From: Paenibacillus ferrarius
GTDB taxonomy: Bacteria; Bacillota; Bacilli; Paenibacillales; NBRC-103111
Direction: 5' to 3'
Length of the DNA stretch: 64,000 nucleotides
Assembly (NCBI RefSeq): GCF_002027705.1
Contig: NZ_MBTG01000010.1
Span: 62,001-126,000 of the forward strand
In this document: positions 1 through 8,131 of the stretch, in pieces
Layout of the letters: every line of letters starts with the position of its first letter
Numbering within the stretch: position 1 is the stretch's first letter
Notes under the pieces: generated by a model
What the model saw: the letters and a program-made list of their open reading frames with translations, nothing else
Told to the model about the DNA's origin: nothing
Database searches by the model: none
Translations under genes and position numbers: made by a program

Positions 1-633
1 CTTCAAGTGCTTCAAGCGCAAATTAAACCGCATTTTCTATATAATACGCTGGATACGCTGCAATGGATGGCTCAGGAATATGAAGCGGACGATATCATTG
101 AAGTGATTGGCGCGCTGACGAATTTATTTCGAATCGGTTTAAACCGAGGCAATGAATGGATTCCGATACGTGATGAAGTCAAGCATGCTGAAAGTTATAT
201 GATTATTCAAATGTCTCGCTATATGGATAAATTAGATTTTAAATTTGATATTCCCGAATCCTTGTATCAATACCATGTCCTCAAGCTCATTCTTCAGCCG
301 TTGATCGAAAATGCCATCTATCATGGAATCAAAGCGAGATCAGGCAAAGGGAAAATTACGATTACAGCTGAGCAGAAGCTGGATCTGATCTGTTTTCGAA
401 TTACGGATGATGGGGCAGGTATCCCGCCTGAGAAACTGGAGGAAATGAACCGAATTTTGCATGGCGAGAAAAAACGAGAGGAACATTATGGCATAGGCTT
501 GTTTAATGTGAATGAACGAATTCAACTTACATACGGCACATCTTATGGTCTTCAGATCTATAGTGAGTTAGGCAAAGGAACAACCGTTGAAATCAAGCAT
601 CCCAAATTGCAAGAAGCGAAAAAGACAGAATGA
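1..633 (+). CDS. Sensor histidine kinase, YesM type (5' truncated)
   Basis: Only the C-terminal 210 residues are in the window; the reading frame is open to base 1, so the sensor and membrane parts lie upstream. The visible part starts just before the phospho-acceptor signature IKPHFLYN of the His_kinase family (LytS/YesM type), followed by the HATPase motifs: N box (QPLIENAIYHG), G1 (DDGAGIP) and G2 (GIGLFNVNERI). Such kinases are membrane proteins that sense extracellular sugars or stress and phosphorylate a YesN-type regulator, which is the next gene. The stop codon is 11 bases before the regulator start, and the regulator ribosome site overlaps this stop, so the genes are translationally linked. 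Confidence 0.93.
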   Translation, partial: LQVLQAQIKPHFLYNTLDTLQWMAQEYEADDIIEVIGALTNLFRIGLNRGNEWIPIRDEVKHAESYMIIQMSRYMDKLDFKFDIPESLYQYHVLKLILQPLIENAIYHGIKARSGKGKITITAEQKLDLICFRITDDGAGIPPEKLEEMNRILHGEKKREEHYGIGLFNVNERIQLTYGTSYGLQIYSELGKGTTVEIKHPKLQEAKKTE

Positions 634-644
634 GGTGGCAGAAT

Positions 645-1850
645 ATGTGGAAATTGATGATAGCAGATGATGAACCTCGTATAAGAAATGGTCTTCGAAA
701 AACGCTGCCTTGGTCAGAAATGGGCATTGAGGTTGTCGCAGAAGCGGAAAACGGCAAAGAAGCATTGGAAACCGCAGCCTTAATCTGCCCTGATCTGATG
801 TTTGTGGATATCAACATGCCATTCATGAATGGGCTTGAATTAATTGAAAAACTGCAAGCGCAAAATCCGGATTGCTTGGTAATCGTCATATCGGGACATG
901 ATGAGTTTGCTTATGCCCAGCAGGCCGTTCGACTCAATGTCTTCGATTATTTGCTAAAGCCTGTTCAAAAAACAGAGCTTAGCGCAGCGGTAAATAAAGC
1001 ATTGGAAGTCCTAATGAAGGACAGAGTTGAACTCAAACATACACAATGGATGAACCATAAATTGGAGTTCAATGCGTTAACGATGCGGGAGGAATTTCTA
1101 AGCAAGTGGATTACAGGACAGCTTACCAAGGAACAATTTGAGGAGGAATGGCCGTTTTTTCAACTGCATTTCCATGGACAAACCAGTTTGCTGCTGCTGA
1201 AACCACTTAGCAAAGTATCGGTCAGTGCGCCGAATAAGATTTGGGACCCTTCCTTGCTGGAATTTGCTATCAAAAATATTCTGAATGAAATGCTTCCGCA
1301 ATTGCCGGTATCCGCTGTTTTTAGTGTGGGCAAAGGTCGGATTGCTGCGCTAACTCAAATATCAAAGCTGACTGTCTTGCGCGCCATTTATCAAGATTTC
1401 GAACGTACTGTGATGAATTATTTGGGCGTTAGTTTGCTTCTTAGTCATGCTGTCGTGGAACAATTTGAACAAGTGCCGGCATCCTATGAACAACTGCATC
1501 AAGAGCTCCTCCGTGAAAGTGTCCTGACCCCTATTGTGATGATGACGAAGAAGTACTTAGAAACTTATTACTATAAGGAAGATTTGTCGTTATCGGAAGT
1601 GGCCGAACAGATGAATGTGAATGCGACTTATTTAAGCAAATTGTTAAAAAGAGATCTCGGCAAATCGTTCGTAGACTGCCTTACCGATATTCGGATTAAG
1701 AAAGCTATCCAGCATTTGAACGATCCGACTTCCAAGATCTACGAAATTGCCCAAAAAGTCGGCTATCAATCGCAGCACTACTTCAGTCATACGTTCAAGA
1801 AGATGACAGGCGTATCGCCGCTGGAATATAGAAAACGTGGAGAATATTAG
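645..1850 (+). CDS. Response regulator, YesN type (REC + AraC HTH)
   Basis: A 401-residue cytoplasmic regulator. The N-terminal receiver has the acidic pair (ADDEPRIR), phospho-acceptor Asp in LMFVDINMPFMNG, Thr/Ser-like ISGHDEF and the conserved Lys in YLLKPVQK. A middle region of about 170 residues is unassigned, and the C-terminal 100 residues form a two-helix-turn-helix AraC domain (LSEVAEQMNVNATYLSKLLKR; YEIAQKVGYQSQHYFSHTFKKMTGVSPLEYRK). I chose the ATG at 645 because GAGGTGG lies 7 bases upstream; an in-frame ATG at 630 has no site. It is the partner of the preceding kinase and probably controls sugar transport genes outside the window. Confidence 0.93.
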   Translation: MWKLMIADDEPRIRNGLRKTLPWSEMGIEVVAEAENGKEALETAALICPDLMFVDINMPFMNGLELIEKLQAQNPDCLVIVISGHDEFAYAQQAVRLNVFDYLLKPVQKTELSAAVNKALEVLMKDRVELKHTQWMNHKLEFNALTMREEFLSKWITGQLTKEQFEEEWPFFQLHFHGQTSLLLLKPLSKVSVSAPNKIWDPSLLEFAIKNILNEMLPQLPVSAVFSVGKGRIAALTQISKLTVLRAIYQDFERTVMNYLGVSLLLSHAVVEQFEQVPASYEQLHQELLRESVLTPIVMMTKKYLETYYYKEDLSLSEVAEQMNVNATYLSKLLKRDLGKSFVDCLTDIRIKKAIQHLNDPTSKIYEIAQKVGYQSQHYFSHTFKKMTGVSPLEYRKRGEY

Positions 1851-1851
1851 G

Positions 1852-3747
1852 ATGAGAGATCCATCAAGCAATAAACGAGGACCTTTTATTTTCGGGTTGC
1901 TTACAGTGGTCGTACTCATGCTGGTCATCTGTGTGTTGAATCTGAAGGCTGTGACCAATGAACCTGATTTCTTGATAGGCATTAGTCAGCCTAATTTAAA
2001 CGAACCACGGCAAATGATGATGAATAATGAAATTCGCAAAGAAGCCGAAAAGCATAAAAATGTCAGGCTCATTTTTACGGATGCAGCAGAAAATAGTGAG
2101 AAGCAAATACACGATGTTCAAAAGCTGATGAACTACGGTATTGATCTTCTCATTATTTCGTTAAATGATTCCGAGAAGCTGACCCCTATCGTGACAGAGG
2201 TCTACAAAAATATTCCTGTTATTGTGCTGGGACGCGGAGTTACCGGCTACGACTACTCATTATTTATAGGGTCTGATAATCTTTCCATCGGCAAAAAATC
2301 GGGTAAACTAGCTTCAGATTTGCTTGCAGGCACTTCGTCTGAAATTGTAGAAATTAAAGGAAGCATTCATTCCAAATCGGTCGAGGAGACGAGCCATGGC
2401 TTTCAAGATTATTTATCGCGGACGCCATCTATTAAGATTGCCCAAGTGATAGACGGAGAATGGCGGCGAGATTTGGCGGAGGACGAATTAAAACGCATAT
2501 TGCCTTCCAACCCGGGGGTTCGGCTTGTTTTTGCTCACAGCGATGCCATGGCGCTTGGCGCGCACCGGGCGATTGAAGCGCTAGGCTTGCCAAATGTGCC
2601 TATCATCGGCATTGATGGGCTGGATACCGAGAACGGCGGATTCGATTTAGTCAAACAAGGTGTGCTAAGCGGTACGGTTACGAGCCCAACAGGGGGCCGA
2701 GAATCGATTCAATACGCAATGGATATCATGAACCGTGAGAAGGTGATTCCCAAGAAGATTATTTTGCGAAGTCATCTGATTACACGTAAAAATGTTGACC
2801 AAGTGGAAGCAGCCAATGAGCAAAATGACAAGCAGCCTCCCACTACTGGACTAGATGTAAGCACGAAAAAGATTAAGCTGGGCGTAGCTATCGTTGGCTC
2901 TGAGAGCAGCTGGCGCGCAGCGAATACGGAATCAATCAAGAACGCAGCTGGCCAAGACGTTGGCATTGATCTCATGATGCAGAACGCAGAGGGGAGCCAG
3001 GACAAGCAAATAGAGATTATTCGTCGTTTTATTCAGCAGAAAGTCGATGTCATTGCTTTTACGCCTATCGTAGAAACGGGTTGGGAGCAAGTGTTGACAG
3101 AAGCGAAGGCAGCTGGCATACCGGTTATTTTGACGGACAGGAAGGTCAAAGTGGAAGACGATTCCTTGTGGACAACGTTCATTGGCTCGGATTTTGTTGA
3201 AGAAGGGCGAAGAGCAGCCAGATGGCTTGTGGAGCACAAGGCGTCTGACAGCGGAGTCACGAACGTATTGGAGCTGCAGGGGACGGCTGGCTCTGCGCCT
3301 GCTATTGAGCGAAAACAAGGCTTTGAGGAAGTGCTCTCGCAAAGCAGCGGCTTTCGTGTGCTGGATTCGGAAATTGGCGATTTTACTTATGAAAGCGGGC
3401 AAGCTTTAATGAGTAAGGCGATCAGCTTGGGGAAAATTCCGCAAGTTGTCTTCGCTCATAATGATGATATGGCGCTGGGGGCCATCAAAGCGATTGAGAA
3501 GGCAGGCTTGAAGCCTGGGAAAGAAATTGTTGTGCTCTCTGTGGATGCCACAAAGCTCGCTTTTCAAGCTATGCAAGCCGGGAAGCTGAACATGTCTGTG
3601 GAGTGCAATCCGCTTCTTGGTCCACAAATTATTAAAGCGGTCAAAGATCTCGCCGCAGGCAAAGAAATTCCCGTCAACATCATTACAGCAGAGGGAATTT
3701 TCTCGCAAGATACAGCGAAACGTGATATCTCTACACGGAAGTATTAG
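1852..3747 (+). CDS. Membrane-anchored protein with two tandem sugar-binding (PBP) domains
   Basis: A 631-residue protein with one N-terminal membrane segment (residues about 10-30, no lipobox) followed by two type I periplasmic-binding-protein domains of the ribose/LacI family, roughly residues 40-320 and 340-625. Each has the typical signatures: FAHSDAMALGAHRAIEALG in the first and FAHNDDMALGAIKAIEKAG in the second. It begins 1 base after the regulator stop; the start at 1852 is preceded by GGAGA, while a GTG at 1837 overlaps the regulator. No permease or ATPase gene follows, so I infer it presents ligand to the upstream kinase, as XylFII does for LytS in clostridia, rather than feeding a transporter. 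Confidence 0.88.
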   Translation: MRDPSSNKRGPFIFGLLTVVVLMLVICVLNLKAVTNEPDFLIGISQPNLNEPRQMMMNNEIRKEAEKHKNVRLIFTDAAENSEKQIHDVQKLMNYGIDLLIISLNDSEKLTPIVTEVYKNIPVIVLGRGVTGYDYSLFIGSDNLSIGKKSGKLASDLLAGTSSEIVEIKGSIHSKSVEETSHGFQDYLSRTPSIKIAQVIDGEWRRDLAEDELKRILPSNPGVRLVFAHSDAMALGAHRAIEALGLPNVPIIGIDGLDTENGGFDLVKQGVLSGTVTSPTGGRESIQYAMDIMNREKVIPKKIILRSHLITRKNVDQVEAANEQNDKQPPTTGLDVSTKKIKLGVAIVGSESSWRAANTESIKNAAGQDVGIDLMMQNAEGSQDKQIEIIRRFIQQKVDVIAFTPIVETGWEQVLTEAKAAGIPVILTDRKVKVEDDSLWTTFIGSDFVEEGRRAARWLVEHKASDSGVTNVLELQGTAGSAPAIERKQGFEEVLSQSSGFRVLDSEIGDFTYESGQALMSKAISLGKIPQVVFAHNDDMALGAIKAIEKAGLKPGKEIVVLSVDATKLAFQAMQAGKLNMSVECNPLLGPQIIKAVKDLAAGKEIPVNIITAEGIFSQDTAKRDISTRKY

Positions 3748-3778
3748 AAGTGCAAAGTTCTATCCGGCTTGCTGGAAA

Positions 3779-3817
3779 TAAAACGGTGCCACGCGTTCGA
3801 GCGGGCTCCGTTTTTCT
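3779..3817 (+). terminator. Rho-independent terminator
   Basis: The stem AAACGGTGCC/GGGCTCCGTTT is followed by TTTTTC. It ends the kinase-regulator-binding protein operon. Confidence 0.85.
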
Positions 3818-3863
3818 TATTTCAGGCAAAACTTTATGTTGCCCAATTGACGAAAAGTATAGT

Positions 3864-3900
3864 GTTACAGTAAACTGTATATAATACATTTAACTGTATC
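3864..3900 (+). promoter_or_regulatory. Candidate MerR operator and -10 box
   Basis: The inverted repeat ACAGT-AA-ACTGT (3867-3878) sits against a perfect TATAAT (3880-3885), and AACTGTAT occurs again 19 bases further on (3873-3880 and 3892-3899). A -35 box at normal spacing is not evident. The layout fits autoregulation by the MerR protein encoded 32 bases downstream, but this is inference. Confidence 0.4.
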
Positions 3901-3931
3901 GTAATCAGTTCTGTGTAACAGGAGGGATACT

Positions 3932-4348
3932 ATGAATGGTTATACCGCAAAACAAATCGCGGAGATTCTTCATCAAGACGACCCCAAAATGAATTTGAGA
4001 ACAGTAAGATACTACACACAAATAGGAATGGTACCGCCATTAGAGTTGTCCGGCAATAAAAGGGTGTATACGGATACACATGTTTACTACTTTCGAGCCA
4101 TTATCACTTTATCAAGAATAGGTGAAACGTTAGCTTCCATCCAAGAAAAATTTAAAACGCTCTCGATAGAAGAAGTAGAGAAGATCGGCCAACAGATGCA
4201 CCTTTATGATCCAAGTCGTGTTCTGCAAAACGAAACGCTCACGCTATCTGAGGATGTCACAATAACGCTAAGCCCGCGAATTTCAGCCGAATTAAAACAA
4301 AAAGTTATTGACTCTGTTTCTCAGGTCTTAAGGGGGGAAACGAAATGA
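3932..4348 (+). CDS. MerR-family transcriptional regulator
   Basis: A 138-residue protein. The N-terminal winged helix-turn-helix is of the MerR kind (YTAKQIAEIL, then LRTVRYYTQIGMVPP and a wing with NKRVYTDTHVYYF), but the rest is not the usual coiled coil with cysteines; the last 50 residues are rich in beta-type residues (LTLSEDVTITLSPRI). An AGGAGGG ribosome site precedes the ATG. The stop overlaps the next gene by 4 bases (ATGA), so the downstream unknown gene and the ClpP gene are likely co-expressed. Effector unknown; no metal-binding cysteines are visible. Confidence 0.88.
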   Translation: MNGYTAKQIAEILHQDDPKMNLRTVRYYTQIGMVPPLELSGNKRVYTDTHVYYFRAIITLSRIGETLASIQEKFKTLSIEEVEKIGQQMHLYDPSRVLQNETLTLSEDVTITLSPRISAELKQKVIDSVSQVLRGETK

Positions 4349-4875
4349 GACTCAATTTGAGGTTGGCTAAATCAATCATGGAGCAGGAAGAAGGGATGAA
4401 TCATTTATGGATTCAGATCTTTCCTGCGGATTTTTCAACAGTAGTAAAAGCAGAAGTGTGCATTGAGCTCCCCAATGGACTCCATCGTGCACCTAATCTT
4501 AACGGATATGATGAAAGTGAATCGAAGATTATCTGGCTTGAAATCTCACAGGATAAGGATATATTTGTTGAATTGTACACACAAGCCGCAGTGGATTGCG
4601 GCGAAGCGTTAATTACAGTGACACTTCGCTACAAGGATCAGTCAAACAGTTGCAAAGAACTCATACAACAGATCCCTATTCGCTTCGTCAGTGAAGATGA
4701 TATGGATGATCTCGAGATTGACGAACAACTGATTGAGCATCTGAAAGAGTTAGGCAGCTCTACTGGGATATTGCCGAAAACTGAAATAGAATTCGTAAAT
4801 ATCCAGCCTAAAATCGTTGATTTGAGGAGTAATAAATACGCTTATCTCGAGAAGAAATACCGTGTAGATTACTAG
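4345..4875 (+). CDS. Unrecognised protein between MerR and ClpP genes
   Basis: A 176-residue soluble, acidic protein that I do not recognise. It has no signal peptide or membrane segment. The first two thirds look beta-rich, with alternating hydrophobic residues (HLWIQIFPADF, VKAEVCIELPNG, EALITVTLRYK), like a small beta-sandwich; then comes an acidic stretch (SEDDMDDLEIDEQLIEHLKEL) and a basic tail ending in KKYRVDY. It overlaps the MerR gene by 4 bases and is followed after 18 bases by the ClpP gene. By position it could be a ClpP substrate, adaptor or regulator; nothing in the sequence proves any of these. Confidence 0.8.
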   Translation: MRLNLRLAKSIMEQEEGMNHLWIQIFPADFSTVVKAEVCIELPNGLHRAPNLNGYDESESKIIWLEISQDKDIFVELYTQAAVDCGEALITVTLRYKDQSNSCKELIQQIPIRFVSEDDMDDLEIDEQLIEHLKELGSSTGILPKTEIEFVNIQPKIVDLRSNKYAYLEKKYRVDY

Positions 4876-4893
4876 ATGGGGAGGACCTAATCC

Positions 4894-5475
4894 ATGAATC
4901 TGATTCCTTATGTTGTTGAACAATCGGCAAGAGGCGAACGAGCTTATGACATATATTCGCGGCTTCTCCAAGACCGCATCATTTTTGTATCAGGTGAAAT
5001 TTCCGATGAAGTAGCAAATAGTGTCATCGCACAGTTGTTATTTTTGGATGCAACTGACTCGGAGAAGGACATCAGCATGTATATCAACTCCCCTGGCGGC
5101 TCCATATCGGCAGGAATGGGCATCTATGATACGATGCAGTTCGTCAAATCCGATATATCCACCTTATGCGTTGGAATGGCTGCTTCCATGGGAGCTTTTC
5201 TATTGGCAAATGGAGCAAAAGGTAAACGGTTTGCGCTGCCGAACAGCGAAATCATGATTCACCAACCTCTCGGGGGAGCACGCGGTCAAGCAAGCGATAT
5301 CGCAATCAGCGCTAAACGTATTTTGCGGATACGTGACCATATTAATCAGATCTTAGCGCGGCAAACCGATCAGCCCATTGAAAAGGTAGAAAAAGACACC
5401 GATCGCGATCATTTTATGGATGCCCATGAAGCGAAAATTTACGGTATCATCGATGAGGTTATTCGTAAAGCTTAA
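4894..5475 (+). CDS. clpP: ClpP-family serine peptidase (operon-linked paralogue)
   Basis: A 193-residue protein that is full length for ClpP and close to the housekeeping type over its whole length ([32 protein letters not shown]). The catalytic triad is visible: Ser in GMAASMGAF, His in MIHQPLGG and Asp in [10 protein letters not shown]. It forms the proteolytic chamber that works with a Clp ATPase such as ClpX or ClpC. A GGGGAGGA site precedes the ATG. There is no Clp ATPase gene nearby; instead it is the last gene of a MerR-unknown-clpP operon. Most Firmicutes carry their main clpP alone, so I infer a second, conditionally induced ClpP. Confidence 0.92.
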   Translation: MNLIPYVVEQSARGERAYDIYSRLLQDRIIFVSGEISDEVANSVIAQLLFLDATDSEKDISMYINSPGGSISAGMGIYDTMQFVKSDISTLCVGMAASMGAFLLANGAKGKRFALPNSEIMIHQPLGGARGQASDIAISAKRILRIRDHINQILARQTDQPIEKVEKDTDRDHFMDAHEAKIYGIIDEVIRKA

Positions 5476-5491
5476 ACAGGTTTTAGAAAAA

Positions 5492-5546
5492 AATCCCCTC
5501 CTCAGCTCTGGGCCAAATGATATACCAGAGTGAGGAGGGGATATTT
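5492..5546. terminator. Bidirectional terminator
   Basis: A long stem (ATCCCCTCCTCA-CTCTGG pairing with CCAGAG-TGAGGAGGGGAT) has A-rich sequence on the left and TATTTTA on the right, so it can serve both the ClpP operon and the convergent azoreductase gene. Confidence 0.85.
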
Positions 5547-6187
5547 TAGAAGCTTAGGGCAATTTCACGTGATTGTTGGATTGCTTTTTCTTTGATCAGG
5601 TGGGCTTGATCAGGTGTCTCGGCCATACCTTCCACGAAGATGCCTTTAAAGTAAGGAACTCCAAAAAATTCCATAATGCCAGCCAGGTGGCGATGACCCA
5701 TTTCATAGTCTGCATTCGCGGACCCCGAAGAAAGTCGGCTGCCGCTTGCTTGAATGTGAACCGCTTTTTTATCACCCAGCAGGCCAATTCGTCCTATATC
5801 CTTCACATACTTAAAGGTTTTGCCTGCAACGCAGATGGCGTCGATGTAAGCTTTCATAACGGGCGGGTAGGAATAATTCCATATCGGACTGACAAATACA
5901 TATTTATCAGCAGCAACAAATTGATCTACGAGTTCGCCAAGACGACTGACTTTTGTTTTCTCAGCTAAGGTCAATTCTCCAAATCCCTTGCCGGCCCCCA
6001 GCTTGCCCCATCCGCTAAAAACATCGGCATCAATTTGTGGAATATCCATTTGGAATAGATCAAGATAAACGACTTCATCCTGTGGATTAGCCGAACGGTA
6101 GGCCTCTACGAACTCTTTTCCTACTGCTGAGCTATAGGATGCCTCATGATCGTTCGGATTTGCTATGATATATAATACGGTTGCCAT
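5546..6187 (-). CDS. azoR: FMN-dependent NADH-azoreductase family flavoprotein
   Basis: 213 residues with a flavodoxin-like fold: an N-terminal beta strand and phosphate loop region (MATVLYIIANPNDHEASYSSAVG), the FMN and substrate region FVSPIWNYSYPPVMKAYIDAICVAGKTFKY, and the conserved C-terminal HLAGIMEFFGVPYFKGIFVEGMA. The family reduces quinones and azo dyes with NADH and FMN as a cytosolic dimer and protects against electrophiles. The start is the ATG preceded by GGAGGC (6197-6202); an upstream in-frame ATG at 6256 overlaps the promoter. An exact ECF41 promoter lies upstream, so the divergent sigma factor gene probably controls it. Confidence 0.92.
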   Translation of the reverse strand: MATVLYIIANPNDHEASYSSAVGKEFVEAYRSANPQDEVVYLDLFQMDIPQIDADVFSGWGKLGAGKGFGELTLAEKTKVSRLGELVDQFVAADKYVFVSPIWNYSYPPVMKAYIDAICVAGKTFKYVKDIGRIGLLGDKKAVHIQASGSRLSSGSANADYEMGHRHLAGIMEFFGVPYFKGIFVEGMAETPDQAHLIKEKAIQQSREIALSF

Positions 6188-6246
6188 ACTAAAATTGCCT
6201 CCTTCAAGTGGTGAATGAAGCCGATTTCTCAGCCTTTCACTACAAT

Positions 6247-6273
6247 GACGGATCAAACTTCAGGAGTGTGACA
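6247..6273 (-). promoter_or_regulatory. ECF41-type promoter of the azoreductase gene
   Basis: On the minus strand TGTCACA (6273-6267) is followed by exactly 16 bases and CGTC (6250-6247). This is the published ECF41 target signature TGTCACA-N16-CGTC. Transcription would start near 6240, about 50 bases before the ATG. Confidence 0.85.
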
Positions 6274-6317
6274 GAGGTGATCAAGCCTAGTATGAAAATC
6301 AACGAATGATAAAATCT

Positions 6318-6344
6318 TGTCACATTAGGTGGATTTCGTTCGTC
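6318..6344 (+). promoter_or_regulatory. ECF41-type promoter of the sigma factor gene
   Basis: TGTCACA (6318-6324), 16 bases, then CGTC (6341-6344): again an exact ECF41 signature, facing the sigma factor gene. It predicts positive autoregulation. Confidence 0.85.
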
Positions 6345-6386
6345 AATTAGGTATATAGACTAAATTCAGATAAAGAAGGTATTTAA

Positions 6387-7265
6387 ATGATGAGCGAACA
6401 TGAATGGTTGGCCGAGCAATTCGAAGAGCATCGGAATCACTTGCAGGGAGTGGCTTATCGCATGCTTGGATCATTGAGTGAAGCAGAGGATGCGGTACAG
6501 GAATCATGGCTGCGCCTTAGCCGTTCGGAAACGAGCGCTGTTGTGAACCTGGGAGGATGGTTGACAACGGTTGTTTCCCGGGTGTGCCTGGATATGCTGC
6601 GTTCTCGAAAATCAAGACGCGAAGATTCAATAGAAATTCAAGTACCTGAGACGTTGGCAAGTCATGAGGACGGGAGCGATCCCGAACGAGAAGCATTGCT
6701 GGCTGATTCTGTTGGACTGGCGCTGCTGGTCGTACTTGGCACGCTGAGTCCTGCAGAACGCATTACGTTCGTGCTGCACGATATTTTTGCTATCCCTTTC
6801 CATGAGATAGCCCCCATTGTGGGAAAGTCCGAAGCGGCAGCCAGACAGCTAGCAAGCCGGGCACGACGCCGGGTGCAGGGAACGGCGACGGCGTCTGAAG
6901 CGGATCTTGCTCGTCAACGCGAGCTTATTGACGCTTTCCTTGCTGCCGCGCATTCCGGTGATTTCGATGCGCTGGTAGCGGCGCTTGATCCAGATGTTGT
7001 GCTCCGGGATGATCGTCAGACAGGAGCATTAAGTGTAACGCGAGGCGCGGTAGCGCTGGCCAAGCAGGTATCGGGACGTGCGCAAGCTGCGCAGCCAGCC
7101 CTGGTGAACGGCGCAGTAGGCATCATCGCAGCTCCTCGCGGAAGACTTCTCTATGTCCTTCAATTTACAATGAAGGACGGGAAGATCACAGAGGTCGATT
7201 TGATCTCCAGCCCCTCGCGCATAAGCCAGCTTGACCTGGCGGTGTTGGACCCGGCTGGAAGATAA
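6387..7265 (+). CDS. ECF41-family RNA polymerase sigma factor
   Basis: A 292-residue protein. Sigma region 2 spans residues about 10-80 (AYRMLGSLSEAEDAVQESWLR) and region 4 about 105-165 (LSPAERITFVLHDIFAIPFHEIAPIVGKSEAAARQLASRARRR). It is followed by a SnoaL-like extension of about 120 residues, which replaces an anti-sigma factor in ECF41 proteins. The extension ends in SPSRISQLDL, where the family usually has NPDKL, so the control motif is diverged. The gene is divergent from an azoreductase gene, and both have perfect ECF41 promoters. ECF41 genes normally sit beside a carboxymuconolactone decarboxylase, oxidoreductase or epimerase gene; here the oxidoreductase fills that role. An adjacent second ATG (6390) is an alternative start. 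Confidence 0.93.
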   Translation: MMSEHEWLAEQFEEHRNHLQGVAYRMLGSLSEAEDAVQESWLRLSRSETSAVVNLGGWLTTVVSRVCLDMLRSRKSRREDSIEIQVPETLASHEDGSDPEREALLADSVGLALLVVLGTLSPAERITFVLHDIFAIPFHEIAPIVGKSEAAARQLASRARRRVQGTATASEADLARQRELIDAFLAAAHSGDFDALVAALDPDVVLRDDRQTGALSVTRGAVALAKQVSGRAQAAQPALVNGAVGIIAAPRGRLLYVLQFTMKDGKITEVDLISSPSRISQLDLAVLDPAGR

Positions 7266-7399
7266 ATCAGGATTGAGGCCGTCTAACGCCTGAGCTTGTT
7301 TACTTTTAACAATGCGGTTGATTAGTTTTAATCTGTACTTTACAGGGGGATTGTATACTTACCGTATGGCCGACATTCGAAAATACGGAGGATTACATC

Positions 7400-8038
7400 A
7401 TGGGCATTCACTCTTATTTTAGATCTCTAAATGAATTAGAAAGAATCATAAGGTGCCCGGGCAAGTTCAAGTTTGAGGAGCACAGCGTCGCAGCACATTC
7501 CTGGAAAGTCATTCAATATGCCAAAACGCTTGCAGACATCGAAGAGAAACATGGAGCCAGTATCAACTGGAAAAAATTATATGAAATTACCAGCAGCCAC
7601 GATTATGGCGAAATCTTCATTGGGGATATCAAAACGCCAGTCAAGCATGCTTCGCCTGAACTTAGGCTGTTAATACAAAAGGTAGAAGAAGGCATGGTGT
7701 ATAACTTTATTGAGGAACATATCCCGGAAGAATTCAAAGAAATATTTCATAATCAACTGCGCGAAGGCAAAGATGAATCCATTGAAGGATTGATTCTGGA
7801 GGTTGCCGATAAGATGGACCAAGTGTATGAGGCTTTTGCTGAAATACAGAAGGGAAACACGGAGAAAGAATTTGTCAAAATGTACCGAAATGCCTTAATC
7901 AAAATCAAAAATATTGATTTGCATTGTGTGGACTATTTCTTGAGCCATATTCTGCCGGACATGGTGAACGATGAAATCACTTCTTCCGTTGACATTAGAC
8001 GAATAACCGAAGAGGCCTTGGCTGACAATGGCGCCTGA
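7400..8038 (+). CDS. HD-domain phosphohydrolase, YfbR-like
   Basis: A 212-residue cytosolic protein with a metal-dependent HD domain: first His in EEHSVAAHSW, the HD pair in SSHDYGEIFIGD, and the distal Asp in EVADKMDQVYEA. These residues and the length match the YfbR-like 5'-deoxynucleotidase group, which removes phosphate from deoxynucleoside monophosphates; the true substrate is not shown by sequence. It has its own ribosome site (GGAGGA, 7388-7393), lies alone between the sigma factor and an oppositely oriented MFS gene, and is followed by a terminator. Confidence 0.82.
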   Translation: MGIHSYFRSLNELERIIRCPGKFKFEEHSVAAHSWKVIQYAKTLADIEEKHGASINWKKLYEITSSHDYGEIFIGDIKTPVKHASPELRLLIQKVEEGMVYNFIEEHIPEEFKEIFHNQLREGKDESIEGLILEVADKMDQVYEAFAEIQKGNTEKEFVKMYRNALIKIKNIDLHCVDYFLSHILPDMVNDEITSSVDIRRITEEALADNGA

Positions 8039-8080
8039 GACTGAGTTGCTGATACAATTTTTCATTCATATTCTTATATG

Positions 8081-8116
8081 AACGGAGCCGCGTGGTTTGC
8101 GGACTCCGTTTTTAGT
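8081..8116 (+). terminator. Rho-independent terminator
   Basis: AACGGAGCCGC pairs with GCGGACTCCGTT, followed by TTTT. It ends the HD-domain gene. Confidence 0.85.
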
Positions 8117-8131
8117 TTGGGGGACTCGTTG

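Noticed and set aside
3847..3885. TTGACG (3847) with TATAAT (3880) as a SigA promoter of the MerR gene
   Set aside because: The spacing is 27 bases, too long even for a MerR-type promoter; only the -10 and the palindrome are kept as candidates.
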